From: Cryobacterium gelidum
GTDB lineage: Bacteria > Actinomycetota > Actinomycetes > Actinomycetales > Microbacteriaceae
DNA length: 64,000 bases
NCBI RefSeq assembly: GCF_004403985.1
Contig: NZ_SOHL01000025.1
Coordinates: 568 to 64,567 of the forward strand
Direction of reading: 5' to 3'
A model generated the notes under the pieces. The model was not told the DNA's origin, made no database searches, and saw only the letters and a list, made by a program, of their open reading frames with translations. Below, piece after piece: positions 33,094 through 41,757 of the stretch (position 1 is the first letter of the stretch; each line of letters begins with the position of its first letter). Both the position numbers and the translations under genes were made by a program.

Positions 33094-34092
33094 ACCGGCG
33101 TCGAGGTCGCGAGCCTTGGACAGCTCGGCGCTCATTCCGGCTGCCCGTACGCGTTTACGCATGACCTTGGCGCTCACGTTGCGTTCGCCCAGCGCTCCCG
33201 GGGTCCAGGCCTCGACATCCGCGTCGCTGAAGTCCGTCTTGGACGGACGTCGCTTCAGTTCGGGCAGGATCGTGTCGGGGGCGAGGCGGCGAGCGGTGAT
33301 CAGGAAGCCGGTGTGGCCGATCATGCGGTGGTCGGGCCGAACGGCGAGTCCCTCGACATGCCAGCCACGAATCATCGTTTCATTGGAATCCGGATTGGTG
33401 TAAAAACCGGTGCCGCGGATGGCCTCAGCCACGCGGGAGAGCTGGGTCACCGTGGCCACGTAGCAGAGCAACACTCCCCCCGGCTTGAGGGCATCGGAGA
33501 CGGCGCCGAGGCATTCCCAGGGCGCCAGCATGTCGAGAACGACCCGGTCGACGCTTTGCGCCGGCATGGTATCGGGCAACGTCTCGGCCAGGTCCCCGAG
33601 CGTGATCGTCCAGTTCTGCGGATCGTTCCCGAGAAAAGTGGCGATGTTGTCTCGGGCGACGTCGGCAAATTCCTCGCGTCGTTCAAAGGATGCGAGGTGG
33701 CCGGCCGGTCCGATGGCTCGCAGCAGCCAAAGCGACAGCGCACCCGATCCGACGCCGGCTTCCACGACCGTGGCACCGGGAAAGATATCGGCCTGCGCCA
33801 GAATCTGGGCCGCATCCTTGGGATAGATGATGGCGGCGCCGCGCGGCATGCTCATCACGAAATCCACCAGCAGCGGACGCAGCGCGAGGTGCTCAACGCC
33901 GACATTGTTCACTACGACCGAACCGTCGGGCTGCCCGATGATATCGTCATGCGCGAGGATGCCGCGGTGGGTGTGAAAGGTCAGCCCAGCCTGCAGGGTG
34001 ATGGTATTCATCCGCCCCTTGGGTCCGGTGAGTTGCACACGGTCGCCCACGCGAAAGAGTCCACTGTTTTGAATGACCTGATTGTTGCTCAT
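33091..34092 (-). CDS. trmI: tRNA (adenine58-N1)-methyltransferase
   Basis: 333 residues. Makes m1A58 in the T-loop of tRNAs. N-terminal beta-barrel, then a Rossmann SAM domain with VVEAGVGSGALSLWLLRAIG (motif I), and the motif VDRVVLDMLAPWE. Length is usual. It overlaps the HAD gene by 4 nt (ATGA). In proteasome-bearing actinobacteria the ARC/Mpa ATPase gene follows directly; here the FKBP gene does. Confidence 0.93.
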   Translation of the reverse strand: MSNNQVIQNSGLFRVGDRVQLTGPKGRMNTITLQAGLTFHTHRGILAHDDIIGQPDGSVVVNNVGVEHLALRPLLVDFVMSMPRGAAIIYPKDAAQILAQADIFPGATVVEAGVGSGALSLWLLRAIGPAGHLASFERREEFADVARDNIATFLGNDPQNWTITLGDLAETLPDTMPAQSVDRVVLDMLAPWECLGAVSDALKPGGVLLCYVATVTQLSRVAEAIRGTGFYTNPDSNETMIRGWHVEGLAVRPDHRMIGHTGFLITARRLAPDTILPELKRRPSKTDFSDADVEAWTPGALGERNVSAKVMRKRVRAAGMSAELSKARDLDAG

Positions 34093-34856
34093 GCGAGTGG
34101 TGCGCTTTCGTTGCGGGCGGACCCGATAGGGGCGAGAGGATGACCGGGAATGGCCGAAACGGTTGACGTGGAGATGTGGTACAGCGCCGTGATGTCATCA
34201 AGCGTGCGCCCGTCGAGTGTGGGCCAGCGGGTGTAAGCACCGCTCTCCGGCAGGTCGATCTGGTGCGGAACAGCGATGGTGATAGTGCCGGCGGCGACAG
34301 CGGAAGCGACGCCTGGAACGGAATCCTCAATCGCGACGCACTCCCGTGGATCCACGCCGAGCCGCTCGGCGGCAAGCAGATACGGATCGGGATGCGGCTT
34401 GCTGTTAGCGACCATATCACCGGCGACGACAACCTCGAACGCGGCGAAATCGATGAGGTCGATGATCTGGCGGGCCATGCGCTCAACGGACATGGTCACC
34501 AGTGCGGTCGGAACGCCAGCGGTTTTCAACTCCTGCAGGAGCTCACGTGATCCGGGACGCCAGGGAATGCCGTGTTCGGCCAGCTGCTCTTGCACGCGGT
34601 CGGTGAGGCGCGCCACGATGGCATCCGGGGTGAGATCCACACCGCGGGATTGCAGAATCGCCGCGGAAGCCCACAGCCCGGACCCGACCAGCAACATGCC
34701 GTCGTCGTGGGTCCAAACACCGCCGAACTCGGCCACCAGCTCGGTTTCCGCGCGCATCCAATACGGTTCGGTGTCGACGATGGTGCCGTCCATGTCCCAC
34801 AGAACGGCGGCGGGCAGGTAGGCGGGCGTGGGGACGGGCAGAGGAAAAACATTCAC
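34089..34856 (-). CDS. HAD-superfamily hydrolase, phosphoglucomutase-like
   Basis: 255 residues. HAD motif I AVLWDMDGTIVDTEP (about 19-33), motif II ALVTMS, motif III KPHPDPYLLAAE and motif IV VAIEDS are all present, with a helical cap between I and II. Substrate unknown, a sugar or nucleoside phosphate by family. I favour GTG 34856, with TACACT 8 nt upstream and no Shine-Dalgarno. It is translationally coupled to trmI. Confidence 0.88.
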   Translation of the reverse strand: MNVFPLPVPTPAYLPAAVLWDMDGTIVDTEPYWMRAETELVAEFGGVWTHDDGMLLVGSGLWASAAILQSRGVDLTPDAIVARLTDRVQEQLAEHGIPWRPGSRELLQELKTAGVPTALVTMSVERMARQIIDLIDFAAFEVVVAGDMVANSKPHPDPYLLAAERLGVDPRECVAIEDSVPGVASAVAAGTITIAVPHQIDLPESGAYTRWPTLDGRTLDDITALYHISTSTVSAIPGHPLAPIGSARNESAPLA

Positions 34857-34935
34857 GGGATTCAAGTGTAGGGCCACCGCCTATCCTTGACTGAGGCCTC
34901 CACGCTGGAGGCCTCAGGAATTGAGGACGTACACG

Positions 34936-35892
34936 GTGGCTGACGGTAATGGGTTTCTGGGCGGACGACTTCTCGTCGTCGCTTTCGAAGGCTGGAACGA
35001 TGCCGGCGAGGCCGCGACGGGCGCGGTTCGCGCGCTGAAGGATTTGCTCGACGTCGAGATGATCACCGAGGTTGATCCCGAGGTGTATTTCGATTATCAG
35101 TTCAACCGGCCAACCGTTTCAACCAACGAAGACGGCGTTCGAGTCATCGGTTGGCCCGGCGCGATCATGTATGGCCCGACCACACCCGGTGTCCTCAACG
35201 TTCCTCTGGCCGAGGACGCTCAGTTGCGCGTCAGCGGAACCAATGCCGGCAACATCTATCTGTGCATTGGCACGGAGCCGTCGCGGAGTTGGAAGAGCTT
35301 TGCCGCGGAGATTGTCGATGCGGCACTGGCCGCCGATGTGAGCGGCGTGGTATTTCTGGGAGCGATGCTCGCCGACGTTCCGCACACCCGTCCCATTTCT
35401 ATCTTCGTATCGAGCGACAACGCCCAGGTGCGCGCCGAACTGCAAATCGAACGCAGCAACTATGAGGGGCCGGTCGGTATTCTCAGCGTGTTGTCGGATG
35501 CCGCCGAGACGGCGGGAATTCCTACCCTGTCGATTTGGGCATCCGTTCCCCACTACGTGCATAACGCACCGTCTCCCAAGGCGATGCTCGCCTTGATCGA
35601 CAAGCTGGAAGAGGTCATCGACGTGGTGATCCCCCGGGGGGCGCTCGTGACGGAGGCTGCCGAGTGGGAGGCCGGTATCAATGTTCTGGCCGGTGAGGAC
35701 GAAGAAATGGCCGCGTACATCGTTCAGCTTGAACAGGCCCGCGACACCGTAGATTCGCCCGAGGCGAGCGGTGAGGCGATTGCTCAGGAATTCGAGAAAT
35801 ACCTGCGCAAGCGCGGCAGCGATGGGCGCGACGGGCGTGCGGATGGCCGGCCCGATGGGCCCGGCAGCAGGCCTGACGGGCCACGGCACTAG
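34936..35892 (+). CDS. PAC2-family protein (proteasome-assembly-chaperone-like)
   Basis: 318 residues. PAC2 fold: LVVAFEGWNDAGEAATGAVRAL near the N-terminus, EVDPEVYFDYQFNRP and IGTEPSRSWKSFAAEI, then SIWASVPHYV. These actinobacterial proteins are homologous to eukaryotic proteasome assembly chaperones; their bacterial role is unsettled. GTG 34936 has GAGGA 8 nt upstream. The C-terminal tail is Arg/Gly/Asp-rich. No proteasome subunit is encoded in the window. Divergent from the HAD gene and convergent with mshC. Confidence 0.9.
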   Translation: MADGNGFLGGRLLVVAFEGWNDAGEAATGAVRALKDLLDVEMITEVDPEVYFDYQFNRPTVSTNEDGVRVIGWPGAIMYGPTTPGVLNVPLAEDAQLRVSGTNAGNIYLCIGTEPSRSWKSFAAEIVDAALAADVSGVVFLGAMLADVPHTRPISIFVSSDNAQVRAELQIERSNYEGPVGILSVLSDAAETAGIPTLSIWASVPHYVHNAPSPKAMLALIDKLEEVIDVVIPRGALVTEAAEWEAGINVLAGEDEEMAAYIVQLEQARDTVDSPEASGEAIAQEFEKYLRKRGSDGRDGRADGRPDGPGSRPDGPRH

Positions 35893-35943
35893 TTACCCGA
35901 AGGGCAAGCCAAAGGGTTGCGACCCGCGAAGCAGCACCGGGCT

Positions 35944-37224
35944 CTACAGGGCGACGCCGAGCAGCGCACTGATCGCACGATTGACCAGCGCCGGATCGTC
36001 GAGCGGGGCGGCGGTGGAATCGTCGATGAGCTGCAGGGCCTCGGGGGTGTTCAGGTCATGTCGGAGCGCGACGCGAAGGGATTGCACGAGCGCGGCGGCG
36101 GCACCCGGTGTCTCAGCGTTGGTTTCGCTCACGCCCGTAGCTCCGAAGGCCGCAGTCCACGCTGCCAGGCGCAGGACGGCTTCGTCGAGATGAGCCGCGG
36201 TCCATTCCCAATCGGTGCGGTAGTGGCGGGCCAACAGGGCCAGTCGAATCGCACGCGGGTCAATACCCTCGGCGCGCAGTCGTGAGACCAGAACGAGGTT
36301 CCCGAGCGACTTGCTCATCTTCTCGCCCTGATAGGCGACCATGCCGGTGTGGCTGTACACTCCGGCGAGCGGATGCCCTGACAGCGCCTGGGCATGACCG
36401 GCACTCATATCGTGGTGCGGAAAGATGAGGTCAGACCCACCGCCCTGCACGGTGAAGTCGGTGCCGAGCTCTTTGAGGGCGATGACCGAACACTCGATAT
36501 GCCAGCCGGGGCGCCCCGCACCGACTGGCGATTCCCATGCCGGTTCCCCCGCACGCGCGGCCTTCCACAGCAAGGGGTCGAGGCGATCACGCTTCCCCGC
36601 CCGTTCGGGGTCTCCCCCACGCTCGGCGAACAGGCCGAGCATGCTGACCAGGTCGAGGTTGCTCTCGTCGCCCAGCGTCCACTCCGTGCTGGCTTCGGCG
36701 GCACGAACGTCGAAGTACAGGTCAGCGGAGATCGTTCCGTCGGCACCGGCGATGGCATCGTCGGTTGGCACGGTGTAGGCGAGGCCGGCATCCTGCAGCA
36801 GCGCCACCGCGGCGGCGACCTCGTCGATGACCTCGGTCACCGCGACGTAATCATTCGGCGGAATGATCCCCAGGGACTCCATATCGGTGCGAAAAAGTTC
36901 AACCTGCGATTCGGCCAGATCCCGCCAGTCCACGCCCGTCGCGGTGGCCCGCTCCAGGAGCGGGTCATCGACGTCCGTCACATTCTGCGCGTAATGCACG
37001 CGAAAGCCAGCGTCAAGCCAAACGCGCTGCAGGGTGTCGAAAGCGAGGTAGGTGTTGGCGTGGCCAATGTGGGTCGCGTCGTAGGGAGTGATGCCGCAGA
37101 CATAGAGTCGGGCCGCATCGAGCGGGCGGGCCAGCACCAGGCTGTCCGTTTTTGTGTCGTGGAGCCAGGGTGCACTCGACTCGCCGGGGACAGAGACAAT
37201 TTCGGGTCGTTTCCATGCACGCAT
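35944..37224 (-). CDS. mshC: Cysteine:glucosaminyl inositol ligase (mycothiol biosynthesis)
   Basis: 426 residues. ATP-dependent joining of L-cysteine to GlcN-inositol, the third step to mycothiol. A class-I aminoacyl-tRNA-synthetase-like fold with Cys43 in YVCGITPYDATHIGHANTYL (zinc ligand plus HIGH), WHIECS (about 241-246) and KMSKS at 302-306. It lacks the tRNA-binding C-terminal domain of CysS, which distinguishes MshC. The ATG has TAGGCT exactly 6 nt upstream. Presence of MshC marks the host as a mycothiol-producing actinobacterium. Confidence 0.96.
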   Translation of the reverse strand: MRAWKRPEIVSVPGESSAPWLHDTKTDSLVLARPLDAARLYVCGITPYDATHIGHANTYLAFDTLQRVWLDAGFRVHYAQNVTDVDDPLLERATATGVDWRDLAESQVELFRTDMESLGIIPPNDYVAVTEVIDEVAAAVALLQDAGLAYTVPTDDAIAGADGTISADLYFDVRAAEASTEWTLGDESNLDLVSMLGLFAERGGDPERAGKRDRLDPLLWKAARAGEPAWESPVGAGRPGWHIECSVIALKELGTDFTVQGGGSDLIFPHHDMSAGHAQALSGHPLAGVYSHTGMVAYQGEKMSKSLGNLVLVSRLRAEGIDPRAIRLALLARHYRTDWEWTAAHLDEAVLRLAAWTAAFGATGVSETNAETPGAAAALVQSLRVALRHDLNTPEALQLIDDSTAAPLDDPALVNRAISALLGVAL

Positions 37225-37230
37225 AGAACC

Positions 37231-37236
37231 AGCCTA
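37231..37236 (-). promoter_or_regulatory. Putative -10 element of leaderless mshC
   Basis: TAGGCT on the minus strand ends 6 nt before the ATG at 37224, with no Shine-Dalgarno in between. The same hexamer and spacing occur before the D,D-carboxypeptidase gene and the exonuclease gene. Confidence 0.55.
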
Positions 37237-37297
37237 GCTTCGATGCGGCGATCGCTTTGCGACCCGGTTTCGACGTGGTAACCGCTTCGCAGGTCGG

Positions 37298-38152
37298 CTA
37301 CGCGGAGATGACGTTGGTGCCGAGGAGCACGAACAGCACGATGCCCAGGACGATGCGATAGATCACGAACGGTAGAAAACTGCGCTTGGAAATGTAACTC
37401 ATGAAGAAGGCGATCACGGCGAGGCCCACGCCGAAGGCGACGACCGTCGCCACGAGCGTTTCGAGCGGGCCGAAGATTTCGGGGGTGCAGGTGGTCGCGC
37501 CGGCCAGGCAGGGCTCGGCGATGGATTTGTAGACCTGGTACAGGCCACTGCCGAATACGGCGGGAATCGCCAGCAGGAAGGCGTACCGGGCCGCTGCAGC
37601 GCGTTCGTAACCGAGGAACAGCCCGGCGGTGATGGTGCCGCCCGACCGCGATACGCCGGGGATCAGCGCGAGCGCTTGCGCGAAACCGTAGATCGCGCCG
37701 TGGCCCACGGTGATGTCCTGCAATTGGCGCCGTTTGGCGCCGACGTGGTCGGCAATACCGAGCAGGACGCCGAAGACGATGAGCATGGTGGCGGTGATCC
37801 AAAGCGAGCGCAGCACGGTTTCAATCTGGTTCTGGAACAGCAGACCGAGAACGATGATGGGCAGTGAGCCGAGGATGATCAGCCAGCCCAGCCGCGCGTC
37901 GGGATCCGTGCGGGGGACGCGGCCCGTGAGCGATTTCGCCCATTGGCCGATGATGCGCACGATGTCACGCCAGAAGAAGATGACGACGGCCGTCTCGGTA
38001 CCGATCTGGGTGATGGCCGTGAAACGAGCACCGGGGTCCTCACCGGTGCCGAGAAACTGGCCGACAATGGTGATGTGCGCACTCGATGACACGGGAAGGA
38101 ACTCGGTCAATCCCTGAACCAGGCCCAGGATGATCGCATTCAGAAAGTCCAC
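37298..38152 (-). CDS. uppP: Undecaprenyl-diphosphatase
   Basis: 284 residues from GTG 38152, eight or so membrane spans. Dephosphorylates undecaprenyl diphosphate to recycle the lipid carrier of cell-wall synthesis. BacA/UppP motifs: [15 protein letters not shown] near the N-terminus and [14 protein letters not shown] in the second half. An alternative start at GTG 38176 would add 8 residues. Minus-strand neighbour of mshC (73-nt gap) as in other actinobacteria. Confidence 0.95.
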   Translation of the reverse strand: MDFLNAIILGLVQGLTEFLPVSSSAHITIVGQFLGTGEDPGARFTAITQIGTETAVVIFFWRDIVRIIGQWAKSLTGRVPRTDPDARLGWLIILGSLPIIVLGLLFQNQIETVLRSLWITATMLIVFGVLLGIADHVGAKRRQLQDITVGHGAIYGFAQALALIPGVSRSGGTITAGLFLGYERAAAARYAFLLAIPAVFGSGLYQVYKSIAEPCLAGATTCTPEIFGPLETLVATVVAFGVGLAVIAFFMSYISKRSFLPFVIYRIVLGIVLFVLLGTNVISA

Positions 38153-38212
38153 AGGCTTCGCTCTCTCACAGGGCACCCGGCCCCAAATGGGCCGAGCGTG
38201 ACGCTCGCGGCA

Positions 38213-39580
38213 TCAATAATTTGACAGCAGATCGGTCAAAACCTGCTTGCCAAACACTAATGCGTCCAGCGGTACCCGCTCGTCCACTCCGTGAAACAGT
38301 GCCGGAAAGTCCAAGTCGGCCGGAAGCCGAAGCGGCGCAAAACCATAGCCCTTGATACCGAGGGTGCTGAGTGCCTTGTTGTCGGTTCCTGCGGACAGTA
38401 GGTAGGGCAACACCGGCGCTCCGGGGTCGTGGCGTTCCAGGGTGCTCACAACGGCGTCGATCAGCGGCCCCTTGAAATCAGTCTCGAGGCCGATGTCTCG
38501 GTGCATCGTGACGATTTCGATGTCCGAACCGACAATCTCTTGAATCTGAGCAAGCACGAGGTCTTCCTCCCCCGGCAGCGAACGAATATCGATGAGGGCT
38601 TCGGCCGTGTCGGGAATGACATTGTGCTTGTAGCCGGCGGTCAGGCCGGTGGGGTTGGTTGTCGTTCGCAGGCTGGCCTGAATGAAGCCTGAGGCCGTCC
38701 CGGTTGCCAGGGCGAGCTCGTCGGGGCCGACTCGCTGCGCGTCAACACCGAGAATACGGGCAATCTCACCGAGCAATTGCTCAGTCGTGTCCGTCAGTCG
38801 AATCGGCCATTCGTATCGACCCAGTTTCGCCACGGCCTCGGCGAGCCGGGTGACGGCGTTGTTCGGGTGGATGCGGGAGCCATGCCCGGCGTCGCCGCGC
38901 GCGACCAGTTTGACCCAGATCAGCGCCTTTTCACCGGTTTGCAGCAGGTAGGCACGTTTGCCGCCGAGGGTGATCGAGTACCCGCCGACCTCGCTGATGG
39001 CTTCGGTCGCGCCATCGAACAGGTGGGGATGCTCGTTGACGAGAAAGTGCGATCCGAGCACACCGCCCGCCTCCTCGTCGGCGAAAAACGCGACGACGAG
39101 GTCGCGCTCCGGCGCTCCGCCGGATCCGATGATGTCTTCGAGGGAGGCGAGGATCATCGCATCCATGTTCTTCATGTCAACAGCCCCGCGCCCCCACAGC
39201 AGGCCGTCCTTGATGACGCCAGCGAACGGATCAACGCTCCAGTTTGTCGGGTCGGCCGGAACGACGTCGAGGTGGCCGTGTACGACGAGCGCGTCGCGGG
39301 TCGACCCCCGCCCCGGCACCCGCGCGACGACGCTGGTACGACCGGGTTGCGAATCGAACAGTTCGGGCGCGAGGCCGAGGGCCCGCAGCTTCCCGGCAAC
39401 GTACTCGGCGGCATCCGTTTCGCCGTTGGAACGGCCCTCCCCGTAGTTCGTAGTGTCGAAACGGATGAGATCACGCGCGATTTCGGCGGTCCGGTCGAGT
39501 TTCTGAGGGACGTCTACGGTTGGGGTACCCGCTGAATCAGCGGAACTCGCGGCCGGGGGCACGTTCAAAAAGGAAGCCAT
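38213..39580 (-). CDS. M20-family metallopeptidase (dipeptidase/deacylase)
   Basis: 455 residues. ArgE/DapE/carboxypeptidase-like with two metal-site motifs: VVHGHLDVVPA and WGRGAVDMKN, then FFADEEAGG with the general-base Glu, and DAGHGSRIHPNNAV in the dimerisation domain. Cleaves a peptide or N-acyl bond; substrate unknown. ATG 39580 has TAGCGT 6 nt upstream and no Shine-Dalgarno. Divergent from the tRNA-Leu gene. Confidence 0.92.
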   Translation of the reverse strand: MASFLNVPPAASSADSAGTPTVDVPQKLDRTAEIARDLIRFDTTNYGEGRSNGETDAAEYVAGKLRALGLAPELFDSQPGRTSVVARVPGRGSTRDALVVHGHLDVVPADPTNWSVDPFAGVIKDGLLWGRGAVDMKNMDAMILASLEDIIGSGGAPERDLVVAFFADEEAGGVLGSHFLVNEHPHLFDGATEAISEVGGYSITLGGKRAYLLQTGEKALIWVKLVARGDAGHGSRIHPNNAVTRLAEAVAKLGRYEWPIRLTDTTEQLLGEIARILGVDAQRVGPDELALATGTASGFIQASLRTTTNPTGLTAGYKHNVIPDTAEALIDIRSLPGEEDLVLAQIQEIVGSDIEIVTMHRDIGLETDFKGPLIDAVVSTLERHDPGAPVLPYLLSAGTDNKALSTLGIKGYGFAPLRLPADLDFPALFHGVDERVPLDALVFGKQVLTDLLSNY

Positions 39581-39586
39581 GATCAA

Positions 39587-39592
39587 ACGCTA
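39587..39592 (-). promoter_or_regulatory. Putative -10 element of leaderless M20 peptidase gene
   Basis: TAGCGT (minus strand) ends 6 nt before ATG 39580, spacer TTGATC. Confidence 0.5.
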
Positions 39593-39686
39593 CCCGTCGG
39601 TGCCGTGGGCGGTGACACAACGGGGGTTCTAATCCGTGCTAAGTTATTACCTCGGCAGCCGGTTCATCCGGAGGCCGTTTCACCCA

Positions 39687-39771
39687 GTCCGGGTGGCGGA
39701 ATTGGTAGACGCGCTGGCTTGAGGTGCCAGTGCCCGTTAAGGGCGTGTGGGTTCAATTCCCATCTCGGACA
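39687..39771 (+). tRNA. tRNA-Leu, anticodon GAG
   Basis: 85 nt. The acceptor arm GTCCGGG pairs with CTCGGAC (one G-T). The anticodon loop TTGAGGT within CTGGC/GCCAG has GAG at 39721-39723 and reads CUC/CUU. A variable arm (TGCCCGTTAAGGGCG) of class II tRNA and GGTTCAATTCC of the T-arm are present. CCA is not encoded. It is followed 48 nt later by a strong terminator. Confidence 0.96.
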
Positions 39772-39818
39772 CGGAGATTTCTTTCGGGAAATCAACGAGG
39801 ACTGGTTGAGACAGTTCA

Positions 39819-39847
39819 CAAGGCCGGATCCTTTGGATCCGGCCTTG
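39819..39847. terminator. Perfect 13-bp hairpin terminator, bidirectional
   Basis: Arms CAAGGCCGGATCC (39819-39831) and GGATCCGGCCTTG (39835-39847) with a TTT loop. It lies between the tRNA-Leu gene and the convergent ABC permease gene. TCTCGTT follows on the plus strand. Confidence 0.85.
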
Positions 39848-39883
39848 TCTCGTTAAGCCAGCGTTCTGTCCTCGGGTCGATGG

Positions 39884-40759
39884 TCAGGACAAAATGTCCT
39901 TGGTCACAAACCTGCTGTACGCCAACGCCCCGAAAACTGCCAGGTAACAGACCTGCACGATCGCGTTCTGGCCGAACGAGCTGAGGTCGAGCGGTTGCCG
40001 GAGCAGGTCGGCGAAACCGAGCCAGTAGTGGCTGAACAGCCACGGATGCAGCCAGGATAGTTGCGGAATGACATCGAGGATCTGCGCGACGACCGAGACC
40101 ACGATCGTCGCCGCCATAGCCCCCACGGGAACGTCGGTGAGGGTAGAAATGAACAGCCCGATCATCGACAAGCCGAGCAAGGATACGGTGACATAGGCGG
40201 CCACCAGCAGCGAACGCAACAGCGACTCGGTCACGCTGATGGTGTCGCCCGACAAGAGCGTGACCGGTCCAACCGGAAACAGGGCTGCCCCGATGAGCGC
40301 ACCCGAGACGGTGAGGGTCAGCGTCGCTACGAGGCAGAACAGAGCCGCGCCCGCGTACTTGACCAACAACAGCCGTACCCGGCCGGCTGGCGCCACGAGC
40401 AGGTAGCGCAGGGTACCCAGGCCGGCTTCCCCGGCGATCGTGTCTCCGGCCACCACACCGATGGTGAGCGGCAGGAACAGGGGGATGGCGACGACCATCG
40501 CGGTGAAGCCGACGAACAGGCCGTTCTGGGTCACCCGATCGAGAAACGGCGGCCCCTGCCCCGGCGCCAGCGTGGAGGACGACAGACGAACGGCGACGGC
40601 GAGCAGTACCGGGATCAGCGCTACTGCGACCAACATGGCCCAGGTCCGGCGGCGGCGAAACAGCACGGAGATTTCGGAACCGAGCAGGTCCCACCCGCCC
40701 CCGCGGCGCACCGGGATATCGCTGTGGCTGGCCGCTGGCAGAACATCACTGGACGACAT
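39884..40759 (-). CDS. ABC-2 type transporter permease
   Basis: 291 residues, six predicted membrane spans (first near 45-65; others at about 90-115, 135-160, 170-195, 205-230 and 268-288). The first about 40 residues are cytosolic. Partner of the upstream ATPase, whose stop it overlaps by 14 nt; GGGGAGG precedes ATG 40759. The export substrate is unknown. With the LolA-like exported protein upstream, a lipid- or peptide-linked role is possible but unproven. Confidence 0.88.
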   Translation of the reverse strand: MSSSDVLPAASHSDIPVRRGGGWDLLGSEISVLFRRRRTWAMLVAVALIPVLLAVAVRLSSSTLAPGQGPPFLDRVTQNGLFVGFTAMVVAIPLFLPLTIGVVAGDTIAGEAGLGTLRYLLVAPAGRVRLLLVKYAGAALFCLVATLTLTVSGALIGAALFPVGPVTLLSGDTISVTESLLRSLLVAAYVTVSLLGLSMIGLFISTLTDVPVGAMAATIVVSVVAQILDVIPQLSWLHPWLFSHYWLGFADLLRQPLDLSSFGQNAIVQVCYLAVFGALAYSRFVTKDILS

Positions 40760-41714
40760 CAAAACCCTCCCCGGTCAGGGCGACAAAGCGTTCTTCGAGG
40801 CTCGGTTCCTCGATCGCGAAGCCGCGGATACGCACCCCGCCGGCGACGAGCGCCGTCACGATGGCCTCGGGCTGCCAGTGGCTACCGACGAGCGGCGCGA
40901 CCACGACCGGGTCAGCATCATCGAGCACGCTGCGCGCGGGCTCCAGCCCCAGGTGGCTGAGCACGCGGATCGCACCCGGCGCATCCGGCGTGCGTATACG
41001 CACCCGGGTCTCACCGACCTGCCGCAGCGCGGCCAGCGTGCCCTGGGCGACGAGGCGGCCGGCACTCATCACGGCGGCGTGCGTGCACATCTGCTCAACC
41101 TCGGCGAGCAGATGGCTCGACACGAACACGGTCGTTCCCTCTGCGGCCAGTGAGCGCACGAGGCTGCGCACCTCCCGGGTGCCCTGGGGGTCGAGGCCGT
41201 TCGTGGGTTCGTCGAGTACGAGCAGCTGCCGCGGGAGCAGCAGAGCGTTGGCGATGCCGAGCCGCTGCTTCATGCCGAGGGAGTAGGCATGAACCTTCTT
41301 GTCGGCCGCATGGGAGAGTCCGACCCGTTCGAGGGCCCGCTGCACTCGCGCACGCCGGGTGCCGATCGGCGCATGCCGATCGGCAGTGTCGAGGCGGCGT
41401 AGGTTTGCCGCACCAGAAAGAAAGGGATAGAACGCCGGCCCTTCGACGAGGGCGCCGACCTGGGGCAACACCTCGTGCAGGCGGGCGGGCATGCTTTGGC
41501 CGAGCACGGCGATCGTGCCGCTGGTCGGCTGAGTGAGTGCCAGCAACATGCGGATACTGGTGGTCTTGCCCGAACCGTTCGGACCCAGGAAGCCGAAGAC
41601 CGAGCCGCGGGGAACCGCGAGGTCGATGCCATTCACGGCGGTTTGCGGGCCAAACCGCTTGGTGAGACCCCGGCTCTCGATCGCGAGGTCGAGAGCCGGG
41701 GTATCGCCGGTCAC
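40746..41714 (-). CDS. ABC transporter ATP-binding protein (exporter type)
   Basis: 322 residues. Walker A GPNGSGKTT (about 38-46), signature YSLGMKQRLGIANALL, Walker B LLVLDEPTNGLDP and the switch His in VFVSSHLLAE. The C-terminal about 90 residues form the extra domain common in drug and lantibiotic-type exporters. GTG start. Second gene of the LolA-like/ATPase/permease unit. Homologues occur in immunity and bacitracin-type exporters. Confidence 0.92.
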   Translation of the reverse strand: MTGDTPALDLAIESRGLTKRFGPQTAVNGIDLAVPRGSVFGFLGPNGSGKTTSIRMLLALTQPTSGTIAVLGQSMPARLHEVLPQVGALVEGPAFYPFLSGAANLRRLDTADRHAPIGTRRARVQRALERVGLSHAADKKVHAYSLGMKQRLGIANALLLPRQLLVLDEPTNGLDPQGTREVRSLVRSLAAEGTTVFVSSHLLAEVEQMCTHAAVMSAGRLVAQGTLAALRQVGETRVRIRTPDAPGAIRVLSHLGLEPARSVLDDADPVVVAPLVGSHWQPEAIVTALVAGGVRIRGFAIEEPSLEERFVALTGEGFDVVQ

Positions 41715-41757
41715 AGTGTGATGCGCCTCACTGCGGTGCGCGTCACTGCGGTGACGA

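Noticed and set aside
32860..34143. A 427-codon plus-strand open frame opposite the FKBP and trmI genes
   Set aside because: It lies antisense to well-supported genes and shows no known motif.
39605..39856. An 83-codon frame crossing the tRNA-Leu gene
   Set aside because: It overlaps a confident tRNA and has no support.
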